Below the pieces are notes generated by a model, which was given only the letters and a program-made list of their open reading frames with translations, was not told the origin of the DNA and did not search any database. A stretch of DNA of 64,000 bases from Tridacna crocea (lineage: Eukaryota > Mollusca > Bivalvia > Cardiida > Cardiidae): the NCBI GenBank assembly GCA_943736015.1, contig OX031059.1:49115159-49179158 (forward strand), in the 5' to 3' direction. A program made the translations under genes and the position numbers. Below are positions 23,101-28,444 of the stretch, one piece after another; positions within the stretch are counted from its first letter, which is position 1; every line of letters begins with the position of its first letter.

Positions 23101-23559
23101 GTTGTAGGTGTGAAATAATAATTGTTATATCATTTGGTAGAATCCCAATGGCCAAACCAAACGGGTGGTCTGATTCCGATTTGAACCGCCAGCGATTCAT
23201 CCAGAAAATATGCTTTCTGTATGCATGTCCAAAACCTTTCAGCGTCTCGGAGAAAACAGTGGCTTTAGCGGACGGCATAGGACAAGATCAGACTGCACGT
23301 TTCGTGCAGTCTGATCTTATTCTATGCTGCCCGCAAAGGCTTCTACAGTCATCCACTTCTACTGGCAGTGAATAGTCTGTATTATCATTTTTCAGATAAC
23401 AGCATGCTATACATTGGTGTCGGTGTGGTCGGGGCTTTGTTCCTTGTTCTGCTCGCAGTTGTGCTGTGTCTTGTCGTCTTCAGGGCTCGTAGGCGTCTGG
23501 CGCGGAAAAAGTCTTCGAGAACGCCCCCTGACGGATTTGTGAATCAAGTTCAATATTAG
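2999..23559 (+). CDS. ZP-A: zona pellucida domain membrane protein, 10 coding exons
   Basis: Spliced CDS from exons 2999-3028, 5062-5110, 6555-6781, 7702-7719, 7989-8125, 19777-19946, 20351-20441, 21069-21270, 22083-22206 and 23396-23559; 1212 bases, 403 residues plus TAG. All introns are GT-AG and the frame stays open throughout. Residues 1 to about 19 are a signal peptide (MKDILGLLIL then FALLCFSVGQ). Cysteines C31, C70, C99 and C137 fit the ZP-N half; C242, C295, C306 and C310 fit the ZP-C half, around the motif RIWKFDDSDIVAFKVYFDLC. A furin-type RRRR lies at 317-320, a hydrophobic strand TVVILRVV follows, and a membrane helix spans about 354-378 before a basic tail. ZP proteins are exported, cleaved by a furin-like protease and polymerise outside the cell, for example in egg coats. 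The exact role is unknown. ZP-B is its paralogue with identical exon phases. Confidence 0.88.
3155..3408. mobile_element. Hairpin element with TTCTGATTGGCTAAACC arms
   Basis: CCGTATTCACCAACCATTC start; AACTTCTGATTGG arms; one arm partly duplicated (3190-3240 and 3262-3318). Confidence 0.7.
3465..3545. repeat. GATCAGACTGCAC hairpin family copy
   Basis: TGCGGACAGTTTTAGATCAAG and CTTGGATCTACACTGTCCG arms around CACAGAACGTGCAG. Confidence 0.65.
3928..4020. repeat. GTTTACTTC hairpin element
   Basis: TTTTACTTCGAAAACCTCG and the complementary right arm around CAGTTTGTTACAAGGTG. Confidence 0.6.
4101..4340. mobile_element. Foldback element, GTGTAATGCAGA ends
   Basis: Inverted ends GTGTAATGCAGAAAAATGAC and GTCATTTCTCTGCATTACAC. 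The interior is short inverted units of ACGTAGAGAAATGACCCGGG and GGGTCATT. Confidence 0.8.
4438..4522. repeat. GTTTACTTC hairpin element, near-perfect palindrome
   Basis: TATCGTCGGTTTACTTCC to its complement, centred on CAGCTTGTTACAAGCTG; about 40-base arms. Confidence 0.8.
4793..5019. mobile_element. Foldback element, GTGTAATGCAGA ends, second copy
   Basis: Same ends and interior units as 4101-4340, with a C run after the left end. Both lie in ZP-A intron 1; this one ends 42 bases before exon 2. Confidence 0.8.
5062..5110 (+). CDS. ZP-A exon 2 (signal peptide end)
   Basis: TTCTCTTTCAG acceptor, then FALLCFSVGQRSPTHT plus one base; donor GTATAA, phase 1. The hydrophobic core and small residues before QRS give a plausible signal-peptidase site. 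An (AG)n microsatellite begins eight bases after the donor. Confidence 0.8.
5119..5165. repeat. (AG)n microsatellite after ZP-A exon 2
   Basis: About 23 AG units starting eight bases past the donor. Confidence 0.95.
5251..5933. repeat. Long inverted repeat in ZP-A intron 2
   Basis: Arms 5251-5455 and 5731-5933 match as complements over about 200 bases (AACCAAACTGTGTTTGTATT and GAACCAAAGAAGCATGGT in the left arm). The loop contains the MITE 5489-5722. Confidence 0.85.
5489..5722 (+). mobile_element. Group A TTAA MITE in loop of a long inverted repeat
   Basis: CCCTTTCCC end, GCAGATGACAAATTAA arm, complete palindrome and GGGAAAGGGTTAA end. Confidence 0.8.
6300..6470 (-). mobile_element. Degenerate group A MITE remnant
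   Basis: Eroded palindrome, then GTCGCCTGTCTTGAATTCGG and TTTGCTAAAGAGTTAA. Lies 84 bases before ZP-A exon 3. Confidence 0.5.
6555..6781 (+). CDS. ZP-A exon 3 (ZP-N, C31/C70/C99)
   Basis: Acceptor GATTCCAG and donor GTAAGT, phase 1 in and phase 0 out. Encodes the first three ZP-N cysteines (GYC, SGC, NGC) with beta-strand-like alternation. Corresponds to ZP-B exon 3, which also ends shortly after a C-G pair (CGFS here, CGR there). Confidence 0.88.
7085..7312 (+). mobile_element. Group C TTAA MITE
   Basis: TTAACCCTTTAGCCCATAAGG end, AGCAAGGATGAAGC box, palindrome of GGCAAAAGGTGAAAT with CGTCACG at its centre, and GGAGTACAGGGTTAA end. Lies in ZP-A intron 3. Confidence 0.8.
7702..7719 (+). CDS. 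ZP-A exon 4, 18-base microexon
   Basis: Between TTTTAACAG and GTGAGT, in phase 0 on both sides, encoding VDATNL. Its reality is supported by the 27-base phase-0 microexon in the same place in ZP-B. Skipping it would keep the frame. Confidence 0.72.
7989..8125 (+). CDS. ZP-A exon 5 (end of ZP-N, C137)
   Basis: Acceptor GGATTTCAG and donor GTATGT, phase 0 in and phase 2 out. Begins LYSWRFKYY and contains VYTAVC, matching YYEWYF and VYRAVC of ZP-B. NVS and NLS are possible N-glycosylation sites. Only this frame is open across the exon. Confidence 0.87.
9118..9330 (+). mobile_element. Group A TTAA MITE
   Basis: GAACTCTTTACCAGACGAC start, GCATTTGCAGACAAC arm, imperfect palindrome and GGTAATGGGTTAA end. 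Confidence 0.75.
9551..9805 (-). mobile_element. tRNA-derived SINE
   Basis: Minus strand: TAGCTTAGTCAGTAGC (A box) and GTGGGTTCAATCCC (B box) in a tRNA-like head, followed by an unrelated body. A degenerate relative lies at 15246-15465. Confidence 0.65.
10196..10446 (-). mobile_element. tRNA-derived SINE, second type
   Basis: Minus strand: GGTGGCTCGGTGGTGTGACC head and a TTCGATACCCCG B-box-like segment, then a GCGAAAG and CCACTGACTAC body. Related copy at 45808-46068. Confidence 0.6.
10559..10788 (-). mobile_element. Group A TTAA MITE, complete
   Basis: TTAACCCTTTACC to GGTAAAGGGTTAA, 230 bp with a full palindrome centred on GGTAACC. Confidence 0.85.
11780..11918 (+). mobile_element. Group A MITE, left end missing
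   Basis: Complete palindrome and right end GGTAATGGGTTGAA; the GACGACAAAAT arm is absent. Confidence 0.75.
11931..12156 (+). mobile_element. Group B TTAA MITE
   Basis: TTAACCCTGTTCCAAACGAC start, CTGAAAGAGTTTGCAGACG box, AAAATGGCAGAAAG, palindrome of GAGAAATTGCTCG, CTGCAGACATG box and GGGAAAAGGGTTAA end. Confidence 0.82.
12157..13062. other. ZP-A intron 5 stretch without recognised features
   Basis: AT-rich; poly-T and poly-A runs only. No splice-consistent exon, tRNA or repeat end seen. Confidence 0.5.
13063..13390 (-). mobile_element. Two adjacent eroded group A MITEs
   Basis: 13063-13201 is a worn copy (CTGGTAACC, TCATCTGCAAATG). 13208-13390 keeps a near-full palindrome, GTCGTCTGCAAATGC and GTAAAGAGTTAA. 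Confidence 0.65.
13550..13780 (+). mobile_element. Group B TTAA MITE
   Basis: TTAACTCTTTCCCAAACGAC start, AAAAGAGTTTGCAGACGAC box, a palindrome disturbed by a small insertion on its right arm, and GGGAAAGGGTCAA end. Confidence 0.8.
13781..13991 (+). mobile_element. Degenerate group A MITE abutting a group B copy
   Basis: AAATTGAAATTTTTTGC, AAAATGCTGGCTACC and CAAAAGGGTTAA remnants, starting directly after the previous element. Confidence 0.55.
14715..15018. mobile_element. Degenerate MITE remnants
   Basis: One worn reverse copy followed by a left-arm remnant (CTTTACATACAACATAATTTTAG). The preceding 13992-14714 shows no recognisable feature. Confidence 0.45.
15246..15465 (-). mobile_element. 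Degenerate SINE related to 9551-9805
   Basis: Shares CCAAGCCACTGGCTG, CCTGTCACAATGACTATC and AGCTTGGGAT with the 9551-9805 copy. The promoter boxes are eroded. Confidence 0.5.
15800..16028 (+). mobile_element. Group A TTAA MITE, first of a tandem array
   Basis: TTAACCCATTACCAAACGAC to GGTAATGGGTTAA; its final TTAA is also the first TTAA of the next unit. Confidence 0.85.
16025..16475 (+). mobile_element. Group A MITEs, tandem units 2 to 4
   Basis: Unit 2 runs to about 16219. Unit 3 repeats the AAATAAATGTGAATCG to TATGGTAA section with a full palindrome. Unit 4 is a right-hand fragment ending GTAAAGAGTTAA. The centre reads GGGTACC in units 2 and 3. Confidence 0.75.
16472..16699 (+). mobile_element. 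Group A TTAA MITE, tandem unit 5
   Basis: Starts at the TTAA shared with unit 4; complete to GGTAAAGGGTTAA. Confidence 0.82.
17315..17531 (+). mobile_element. tRNA-derived SINE with A-rich tail
   Basis: TGGCTCAGTGGTTAAGG (A box) and GGGGTTCGAATCCCG (B box), then a body and an ATAAATAAAAAAAAGG tail. The acceptor stem does not pair fully, so a functional tRNA is unlikely. Confidence 0.65.
18082..18313 (-). mobile_element. Group A TTAA MITE
   Basis: TTAACCCATTACC to ATAATGAGTTAA; one palindrome arm has lost bases at AAATGTGGTAACC. Confidence 0.8.
18314..19322. other. ZP-A intron 5 stretch, no supported gene
   Basis: Several short ORFs on both strands (for example minus 19112-18906, 68 codons) without splice or family support. 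No repeat ends recognised. Confidence 0.4.
19323..19745. mobile_element. Two degenerate opposed MITEs
   Basis: 19323-19545 plus orientation (CTTTATCATTTGACAAC, GCATTTGCAAACGAC) and 19549-19745 minus orientation (CATTTTCTCCTTTTCCC). The second ends about 30 bases before ZP-A exon 6. Confidence 0.5.
19777..19946 (+). CDS. ZP-A exon 6 (linker and start of ZP-C)
   Basis: Acceptor CATTACAG and donor GTGAGT, phase 2 in and phase 1 out. Starts with VPNLNQ, aligned with TPNLQQ in ZP-B. No cysteine, whereas ZP-B has one here (C211). Follows the 11.65 kb intron 5. Confidence 0.88.
20351..20441 (+). CDS. ZP-A exon 7 (ZP-C)
   Basis: Acceptor TTTACAG and donor GTATGT, phase 1 in and phase 2 out. Encodes IRFYGIGGLKVE and ends FNTTG. 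It has 91 bases against 94 in ZP-B. No cysteines. Confidence 0.86.
20525..20735 (+). mobile_element. Degenerate group A MITE in ZP-A intron 7
   Basis: TTAACCCTATACC, AATTGCAGACGAGAATTAG and GTGTGGTAATG traces. Confidence 0.5.
21069..21270 (+). CDS. ZP-A exon 8 (ZP-C core, C242/C295/C306)
   Basis: Acceptor CTTCACAG and donor GTAAGT, phase 2 in and phase 0 out. Carries the clearest ZP-C signature: a cysteine, an asparagine-rich variable loop, then RIWKFDDSDIVAFKVYFDLC and a later DDFC. Several NxT glycosylation sequons occur in the loop. Confidence 0.9.
21686..21915 (+). mobile_element. Group C TTAA MITE
   Basis: TCAACCCTTTACCCCATAAGG start, AGCAAGGATGAAGCC box, palindrome around CGTCACG, ATCTATGGAGTAAAGGTTAA end. 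Lies in ZP-A intron 8. Confidence 0.82.
22083..22206 (+). CDS. ZP-A exon 9 (C310, furin site)
   Basis: Acceptor GTTTACAG and donor GTTTGT, phase 0 in and phase 1 out. Encodes PCNNPRSSRRRRQDVD, the last ZP-C cysteine and a furin-type RRRR, then the hydrophobic strand TVVILRVV, which sits where an external hydrophobic patch is expected. Confidence 0.88.
22559..22714. mobile_element. TTAA-bounded foldback in ZP-A intron 9
   Basis: TTTAACGTGCTTGGGTACAA and TTGTACCCAAGCATGTTAAA ends; about 68-base arms sharing CACTGCAGAACCAGTC; short GC-rich loop. Distinct from the MITE groups but also ends at TTAA. Confidence 0.78.
22913..23036 (+). repeat. Four tandem units of about 31 bp
   Basis: CCGTATTGGACTCTTGCCTC repeated with AAAATC spacers, then a fifth partial unit. 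In ZP-A intron 9. Confidence 0.85.
23258..23340. repeat. GATCAGACTGCAC hairpin in ZP-A intron 9
   Basis: GACAAGATCAGACTGCACG and CGTGCAGTCTGATCTT arms around TTT, 55 bases before ZP-A exon 10. Confidence 0.7.
23396..23559 (+). CDS. ZP-A exon 10 (transmembrane helix and tail)
   Basis: Acceptor TTTTTCAG. Encodes a helix of about 25 hydrophobic residues (YIGVGVVGALFLVLLAVVLC...), then RARRRLARKK and a tail ending NQVQY before TAG at 23557-23559. An AATAAA at 23919-23924 is a possible polyadenylation signal. Confidence 0.88.
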
Positions 23560-23620
23560 ATGACTGTTGCTTTATTAGTTGTATTTCTTAAAGCGTTTAT
23601 CTTTTCACACCTTTATCTTT

Positions 23621-23790
23621 TGATTTAACTATTTAGGAAACGACAAGATATTTGACTTGTCCAGGCCACAGCATTTGCACACGAAAAAAGTTAAACGTGG
23701 CTAAACAAAAAAGATATTCCTCCCTGAAAGAATAGATAAAAAAAGGGTGGGGAAAGGAGGAAATTCATTCTTCTTCATAGTCATGGTTCG
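23621..23790 (+). mobile_element. Degenerate MITE in ZP-A 3' flank
   Basis: GAAACGACAAGATATTTGAC and GCATTTGCACACG arm traces; the palindrome is lost. Confidence 0.45.
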
Positions 23791-23918
23791 GTATATATAG
23801 GACTTATATTTTTGGCTGCAATCAGTAGATTACTTTTTGCGTTACTTCTGAACTAAAATTACAAAAGAGCTGTACTGGATTTTGATAAAGCTCCCCCCAG
23901 AAAGGGTTAAAAGCATGA

Positions 23919-23924
23919 AATAAA
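23919..23924 (+). terminator. Possible ZP-A polyadenylation signal
   Basis: AATAAA, 360 bases after the ZP-A stop and just upstream of a foldback element. A guess from motif and position only. Confidence 0.3.
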
Positions 23925-23933
23925 TAGAATACA

Positions 23934-24128
23934 TGTATTTGTTTTTTTTTCGGTGAAGATCGAAATTTATTTCATCTCGTGAACACCATCGGTAATATTT
24001 TCACGAGTGGCGAAATTTATTTCATCTCGTGAACACCATCGGTAATATTTTCACGAGTGGCCACTCGTGAAAATATTACCGATAGTGTCCACGATGAAAT
24101 AAATTACGATCTTTCACCGAAAAACCCA
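23934..24128. mobile_element. Foldback element with exact 50 bp duplication of one arm
   Basis: 23961-24010 and 24011-24060 are identical (CGAAATTTATTTCATCTCG to TTTTCACGAGTGG); 24061-24128 is the complementary arm. Ends TTTTTCGGTGAA and TTCACCGAAAAA. Confidence 0.85.
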
Positions 24129-24170
24129 AATATCCTCTATTTGACCCTTTCGGCGTCATAGGCGAAATCG

Positions 24171-24251
24171 TAGGCTTCTGCTGGCGGCATAGGTCAAGAT
24201 CAGACTGCACAGTACGTTCAGCCTGATCTTGAATCTATGCCACCCGTCTTA
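24171..24251. repeat. GATCAGACTGCAC hairpin family copy
   Basis: GGTCAAGATCAGACTGCAC and CAGCCTGATCTTGAATC arms. Confidence 0.65.
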
Positions 24252-24375
24252 TGTGTAGTCAAGTTTGTAGGATGAAGATCTTTCTGAGACTCATCTGATC
24301 GTATTGTAAGCCGTCAAAATGGGTCGAGTAAATTCATTTAGCGCCGAAAGAACTTAAGTTCAACTTAAATATCGT

Positions 24376-24598
24376 CATAACCCTTTACAACACGACAAAA
24401 GTTTGGCCTGGACCAAACTGAAAGCAACAATTAAAATGTAAGTCCAAATAATGATTTCTGTCTTTATTATGGCAGAAAACATTGCGGGAAAAGGAGAAAA
24501 TGCTGGTTTCCAGCATTTTCTCCTTTTCCCACAATGTTTTTAAAAGCCGTACTTTCCAGAGTCGTGAAAACCAGGGATTGTTTGGTAAAAAGGGTTAA
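24376..24598 (+). mobile_element. Group A TTAA MITE
   Basis: CCCTTTACAACACGAC start, full palindrome centred on GGTTTCC, GGTAAAAAGGGTTAA end. Confidence 0.8.
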
Positions 24599-24978
24599 TA
24601 ACATTGATAACATAGCTCTACAAGCAAATACAACAAACTTGTTTTGCTTATATTTCGTTTGATTTACGTTTAAAGTCAGTTTCAGCTATATTTCGTGTAT
24701 AATAAAGCATAATCATGTCTTCTTCGAGGTTTTCATTTTGTATCTCTATGTATAACATTATTTCAAAGCTCTCAGCTGCTTTTCCATATAAATAGAAGGA
24801 TCAATGTTGAGCGATAAAGAGAGAGGAATGATTCGTGTTTCAATAGATTTCCATCAGCATTTTGAAAGACTCAATCGAACCCGGGGTACGAAGTCTTTTA
24901 TCACCACACAACCATCAAGGCTTGGTTATTTACATTTGTGCCCATCCCTTACCCTACTAAAGAACTGAAATGAATTTT

Positions 24979-25147
24979 TTAAACTTTTACGAAAGTACAA
25001 AATTTTAGATTGGTCCAAATTGAAAGCATTTGCAGACGACAAAATAAAAGGGAATGGTTACCAGCATTTTCTCCTTTTCCCACAATGTTTTCAGAAGGCT
25101 TCTGTCTTAGGGTCGTTGAACGTCGGGATTGTGTGGTAAAGGGTTAA
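24979..25147 (+). mobile_element. Group A MITE with left palindrome arm deleted
   Basis: Left arm through GCAGACGACAAAATAAAAG joins directly to GGTTACCAGC; right half complete to GGTAAAGGGTTAA. Confidence 0.8.
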
Positions 25148-25192
25148 GCCTATAGTAAAAAAACAAACTTTGCTATTCCAAAGGTACTTTTT

Positions 25193-25319
25193 CTTGGCTC
25201 ACAATATCTCCTTATCGGACGGTATAAATCAAAGATCAGACTGCACGTTCTGTGCATTCTGGTCTTGATCTACATTGCCCGCCAAAGGTCAACGAGTCCC
25301 GCTAGCAGTCAAAGGGTTA
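25193..25319. repeat. GATCAGACTGCAC hairpin family copy with tail
   Basis: CAAAGATCAGACTGCACG arm, complement and a tail CGAGTCCCGCTAGCAGTCAA ending GGGTTAA. Confidence 0.65.
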
Positions 25320-25552
25320 AACGGCAATACGAATGCCAGAGTTTTAGCTTATTTATTACCAATCCTGAAGGCACTAAATAGATGAATCGATTTCTTGGAA
25401 AAGGGTTTCAGTGTATATGTATCGACGAAAACTTTCGACATAGATTGGCGTGCACAGTTCACGAAGGCTGATATGGGTCGCAACTTTTTGCTACAGGTCA
25501 AATTTCTGCATGTCAAGGGATCATTCTACCATATAACTCAGTTGGTTGTTAG

Positions 25553-25712
25553 AATTTATTATTTGTAGGGTCAGGTAGCTGTGGACTAGGCTTGTTTACG
25601 ACTGTGGTGAATCAGTCGCCCCGAGCCGAAGGCGTGGCGGTGACATGAATCGACACAGCCGTAAACAAGTTTCCAAGTCCACTGCCACCTGACCGTACAA
25701 CGAATTTATTAT
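25553..25712. repeat. Imperfect inverted repeat
   Basis: GGTCAGGTAGCTGTGGAC and GTCCACTGCCACCTGACC arms with TTGTTTACG/CGTAAACAA inside; GC-rich loop. Confidence 0.7.
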
Positions 25713-25780
25713 ACTGCAAAGTTTTACCCTTTCAAAGTGCGTTCAGCGAAATTTTCCTCTATCATAATCTCACGAATCTA

Positions 25781-26029
25781 TACTCTCTCAAAAAAGAAAC
25801 GCAACATTAGATTATCTTTTTGAAATATTATACCAGATATTGACAATTTATGAGTGATTTATTGACAATATGGTACAAACTGTGATATTCCAAGGTAAAA
25901 GAACTCATGAACAAGAAGTGTGCCAATTTTTGCATTCCTGTGTAAATTATTTATATCATAAATTATGAAAATAATATATGAAGTAAATTTCCTATTTTCT
26001 GTATGTTGCGTTTCTTTTTTGAGAGAGTA
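25781..26029. mobile_element. TA-flanked MITE with 27-base terminal inverted repeats
   Basis: TACTCTCTCAAAAAAGAAAC at the left and GTTTCTTTTTTGAGAGAGTA at the right, exact complements extending to ATGTTGC; likely TA target, so Tc1/mariner-like. No transposase ORF in the 249 bp. Confidence 0.8.
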
Positions 26030-26377
26030 TAGTATGCTGACGAAATAGAAATTCCCTTCTGGGTGCCCCAATTCAAATCCTTATCCTTTATAGATTTGAA
26101 ATGTAAACACTGAGGAAATTTAAACGTGAAAATGTAAGAAAGAAGTTCTTTTTTTAAAATATTTGATTATTTAACGAAATTGTTTAACTTATTGAGAGAA
26201 ATAGAGCATTATTTGTTGTACCGTCGAAAACAGGTGACACCGGGATATATATGTTCCCGGCATGTTAACCAATCAGGTCACGAGAAATTGCTTTGCAGTA
26301 TATGATAAAAGAGGTTTTATGGATCCATAATTATATGATGACTTTCTTGGTATAATAATGTACTGCAGGGATCCAAT

Positions 26378-26605
26378 GAACTTATACCACACAATGACGA
26401 CTTTTGACGACCTTTGGAAACAAGTCTTTTGAAAACATTGTTGGAAAAGGAGAAAATGCTGGTAACCAGCATTTTCTCCATTTCCCACAATGTTTTCAAT
26501 TTTATCAATATACAGTTGCACCAGTTAAGCTATATTGAAATTGTTGTCTGCAAATGCTTTCAATTTAAAAATGGCTAAAATGTTATCGTCTGGTAAAGGG
26601 GATAA
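26378..26605 (-). mobile_element. Group A TTAA MITE
   Basis: TTATACCACACAATGACGAC start, full palindrome, GTTGTCTGCAAATGC arm, GGTAAAGGGGATAA end. Confidence 0.75.
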
Positions 26606-26787
26606 CCTTGTTGGCTAGAGCATGCTTCAAACCAAGGTGACTATGTCATTCAGTCAACGTCCCTCCCCGCTCCTACAAATTGCAATGTCAGTGTTTTTTT
26701 TTCTGCGAGAATATTAAACAAATTAGCGGAGAGACTAGATGAAATACCGGGTGCATGTTCCACACTGTCCGCAAAAAAAATCTGATC

Positions 26788-27114
26788 TTAACCCATTACC
26801 AAACGATAAAATTTTGGGTTTGTCCAAATTGAAAGCATTTGCAGACGACAAAATAAGAGTTACTGAACATTTGAAAATCGTTGTGTGAAGGGTAGAAAAC
26901 ATTGTGGGAAAAGGAGAAAATGCTGGTTACCAGCATTTTCTCCTTTTCCCAAAATGTTTTCTAAAGGCTTGAAAATCGTTGTGTGAAGGATAGAAAACAT
27001 TGTGGGAAAAGGAGAAAATGCTGGTTACCAGCATTTTCTCCTTTTCCCAAAATGTTTTCTAAAGGCTTCTTTCTCAGGGTCGTCAAAAGTAGGGATTGTG
27101 TGGTAATCGGTTTA
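26788..27114 (+). mobile_element. Group A TTAA MITE with tandemly duplicated palindrome
   Basis: TTAACCCATTACC start and GGTAATCGGTTTA end. A segment of about 100 bases holding the whole palindrome (first 26868-26968, second 26971-27067) is present twice and nearly identical. Next, 27115-27604 shows nothing recognised. Confidence 0.82.
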
Positions 27115-27604
27115 TCAGCATTTTCTTGAAAAGCGACTCCAGTTGCTCATAGCCCACTAGTGTGTGACTCGTCACTCATTGACTTTGATCGTTTATGAAT
27201 AACTGCTGTTTTTTAGCTGCAACATATCTCTTTTAATAACACTATGGTGAAAAATGCAATTTTTTTGGAAGACCTTTATTCGGCTCTATAATGTTATATT
27301 TCTTTAAGTGGCAAATTCGTTTATCTTTCAAATGAACCTAGCAGGTGCTTAGCATACAATAAAAAAGATACATTCCTTTGAATTAAAGCTCCCAATGCGA
27401 CCAAAAGTAACCTATATGGGTGTTAAATGCATTTGAATTTAAATCACACATTTAAAAGTATGGAAATTATTGTGAAGATCACAGTCTGTAAGCGTACAGT
27501 GGGTCCAAATGTTAGAGGCAGAAAAATTAATTCTAAACCAGGGTAAGTTTTTACCTACTTTTAAAGTTCATTTTGCTGCCAGCGACTTTTGGCCATTATT
27601 GGGG

Positions 27605-27831
27605 CTTTAACCTTTTACAAAAACGGGTCCATTTTGTGGTCCCTTTTTTAAACGATCCTCAGGAAAAATCGTAGGAAAAGCAGAAAATGCTGGTAACCAG
27701 AATTTTCACATTTTCCCTCAACGTTTTCTAGTCCTTCAAAGAGAAATCATTCAGTTAAAATATCTTTGATCTTTCGTCGGCAAATGCTTGAAACATGAAG
27801 GAGTCCGTCATTGTGTCATTACCCCTTAATT
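27605..27831 (-). mobile_element. Degenerate MITE in convergent spacer
   Basis: TTAACCTTTTAC, AAAATGCTGGTAACC, CGTCGGCAAATGC and CATTACCCCTTAA traces. Confidence 0.55.
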
Positions 27832-27945
27832 GATTCAAAACATACAACGCCGACGGCATGTTTGTATTGGGATAGTAAGCCTAATCATCGACCTTTCAAT
27901 CAATGAATAGTTTTTTCACTATTTTAGATGAAAACTGTCTGAATT

Positions 27946-28176
27946 TTAAACCCTTTCCCAAACTACAAATTTTGGACTCTTCCAAACTGAAAGAGTGTGC
28001 AGACGACAATTTTAGATTTTGAAAAAAAATGGCAAAAAGTTCTCAAAAAGGGAAGAAAACACTTTGGGAAAAGGAGAAATTGCTCATTACGAGCAATTTC
28101 TCCTTTTCCCACAGTGTTTTCAAAAAACTTTTACAGCAGACACGTAAAAACCAGGGCTTGTTTGGGAAAGGGTTAT
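27946..28176 (+). mobile_element. Group B TTAA MITE just past ZP-B stop
   Basis: TTAAACCCTTTCCCAAAC start, full palindrome with GCTCATTACGAGC centre, GGGAAAGGGTTAT end. Lies 90 bases beyond the ZP-B stop codon, so it may be in the ZP-B 3' UTR. Confidence 0.82.
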
Positions 28177-28265
28177 ACAAAGAAAACAAACAATAGCAAA
28201 TACAGAACGACAAAATCCGGACGATGACAAACTCATCAAAAATCATGGAATATTGAGAAATCTAT

Positions 28266-28444
28266 CTAACATTTCTGTCCAATGGCGGGAACAACTACCG
28301 GAAGGTTAGTCTTACGTAGCTTCTTTTCCAAACTCTTACGTCTAATCATGGCAAGGAAGCAGACAAAGAGTGCGATGAGCCCTAAAAGGGTAGCCCCAAC
28401 TACGGCCCCAACTATGACCTTGACATTGGTCTCTGATGAAATTT
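28266..28444 (-). CDS. ZP-B exon 10 (transmembrane helix and tail)
   Basis: Acceptor TTACTTCCAG. Membrane helix VIVGAVVGATLLGLIALFVC..., then RRKSLEKKLRK and a tail ending GQKC before TAG at 28268-28266. Confidence 0.88.

Noticed and set aside
22911..23375. 154-codon open frame with repeated WTLA-like units
   Set aside because: It is translation of the 31 bp tandem repeat plus a hairpin element in ZP-A intron 9.
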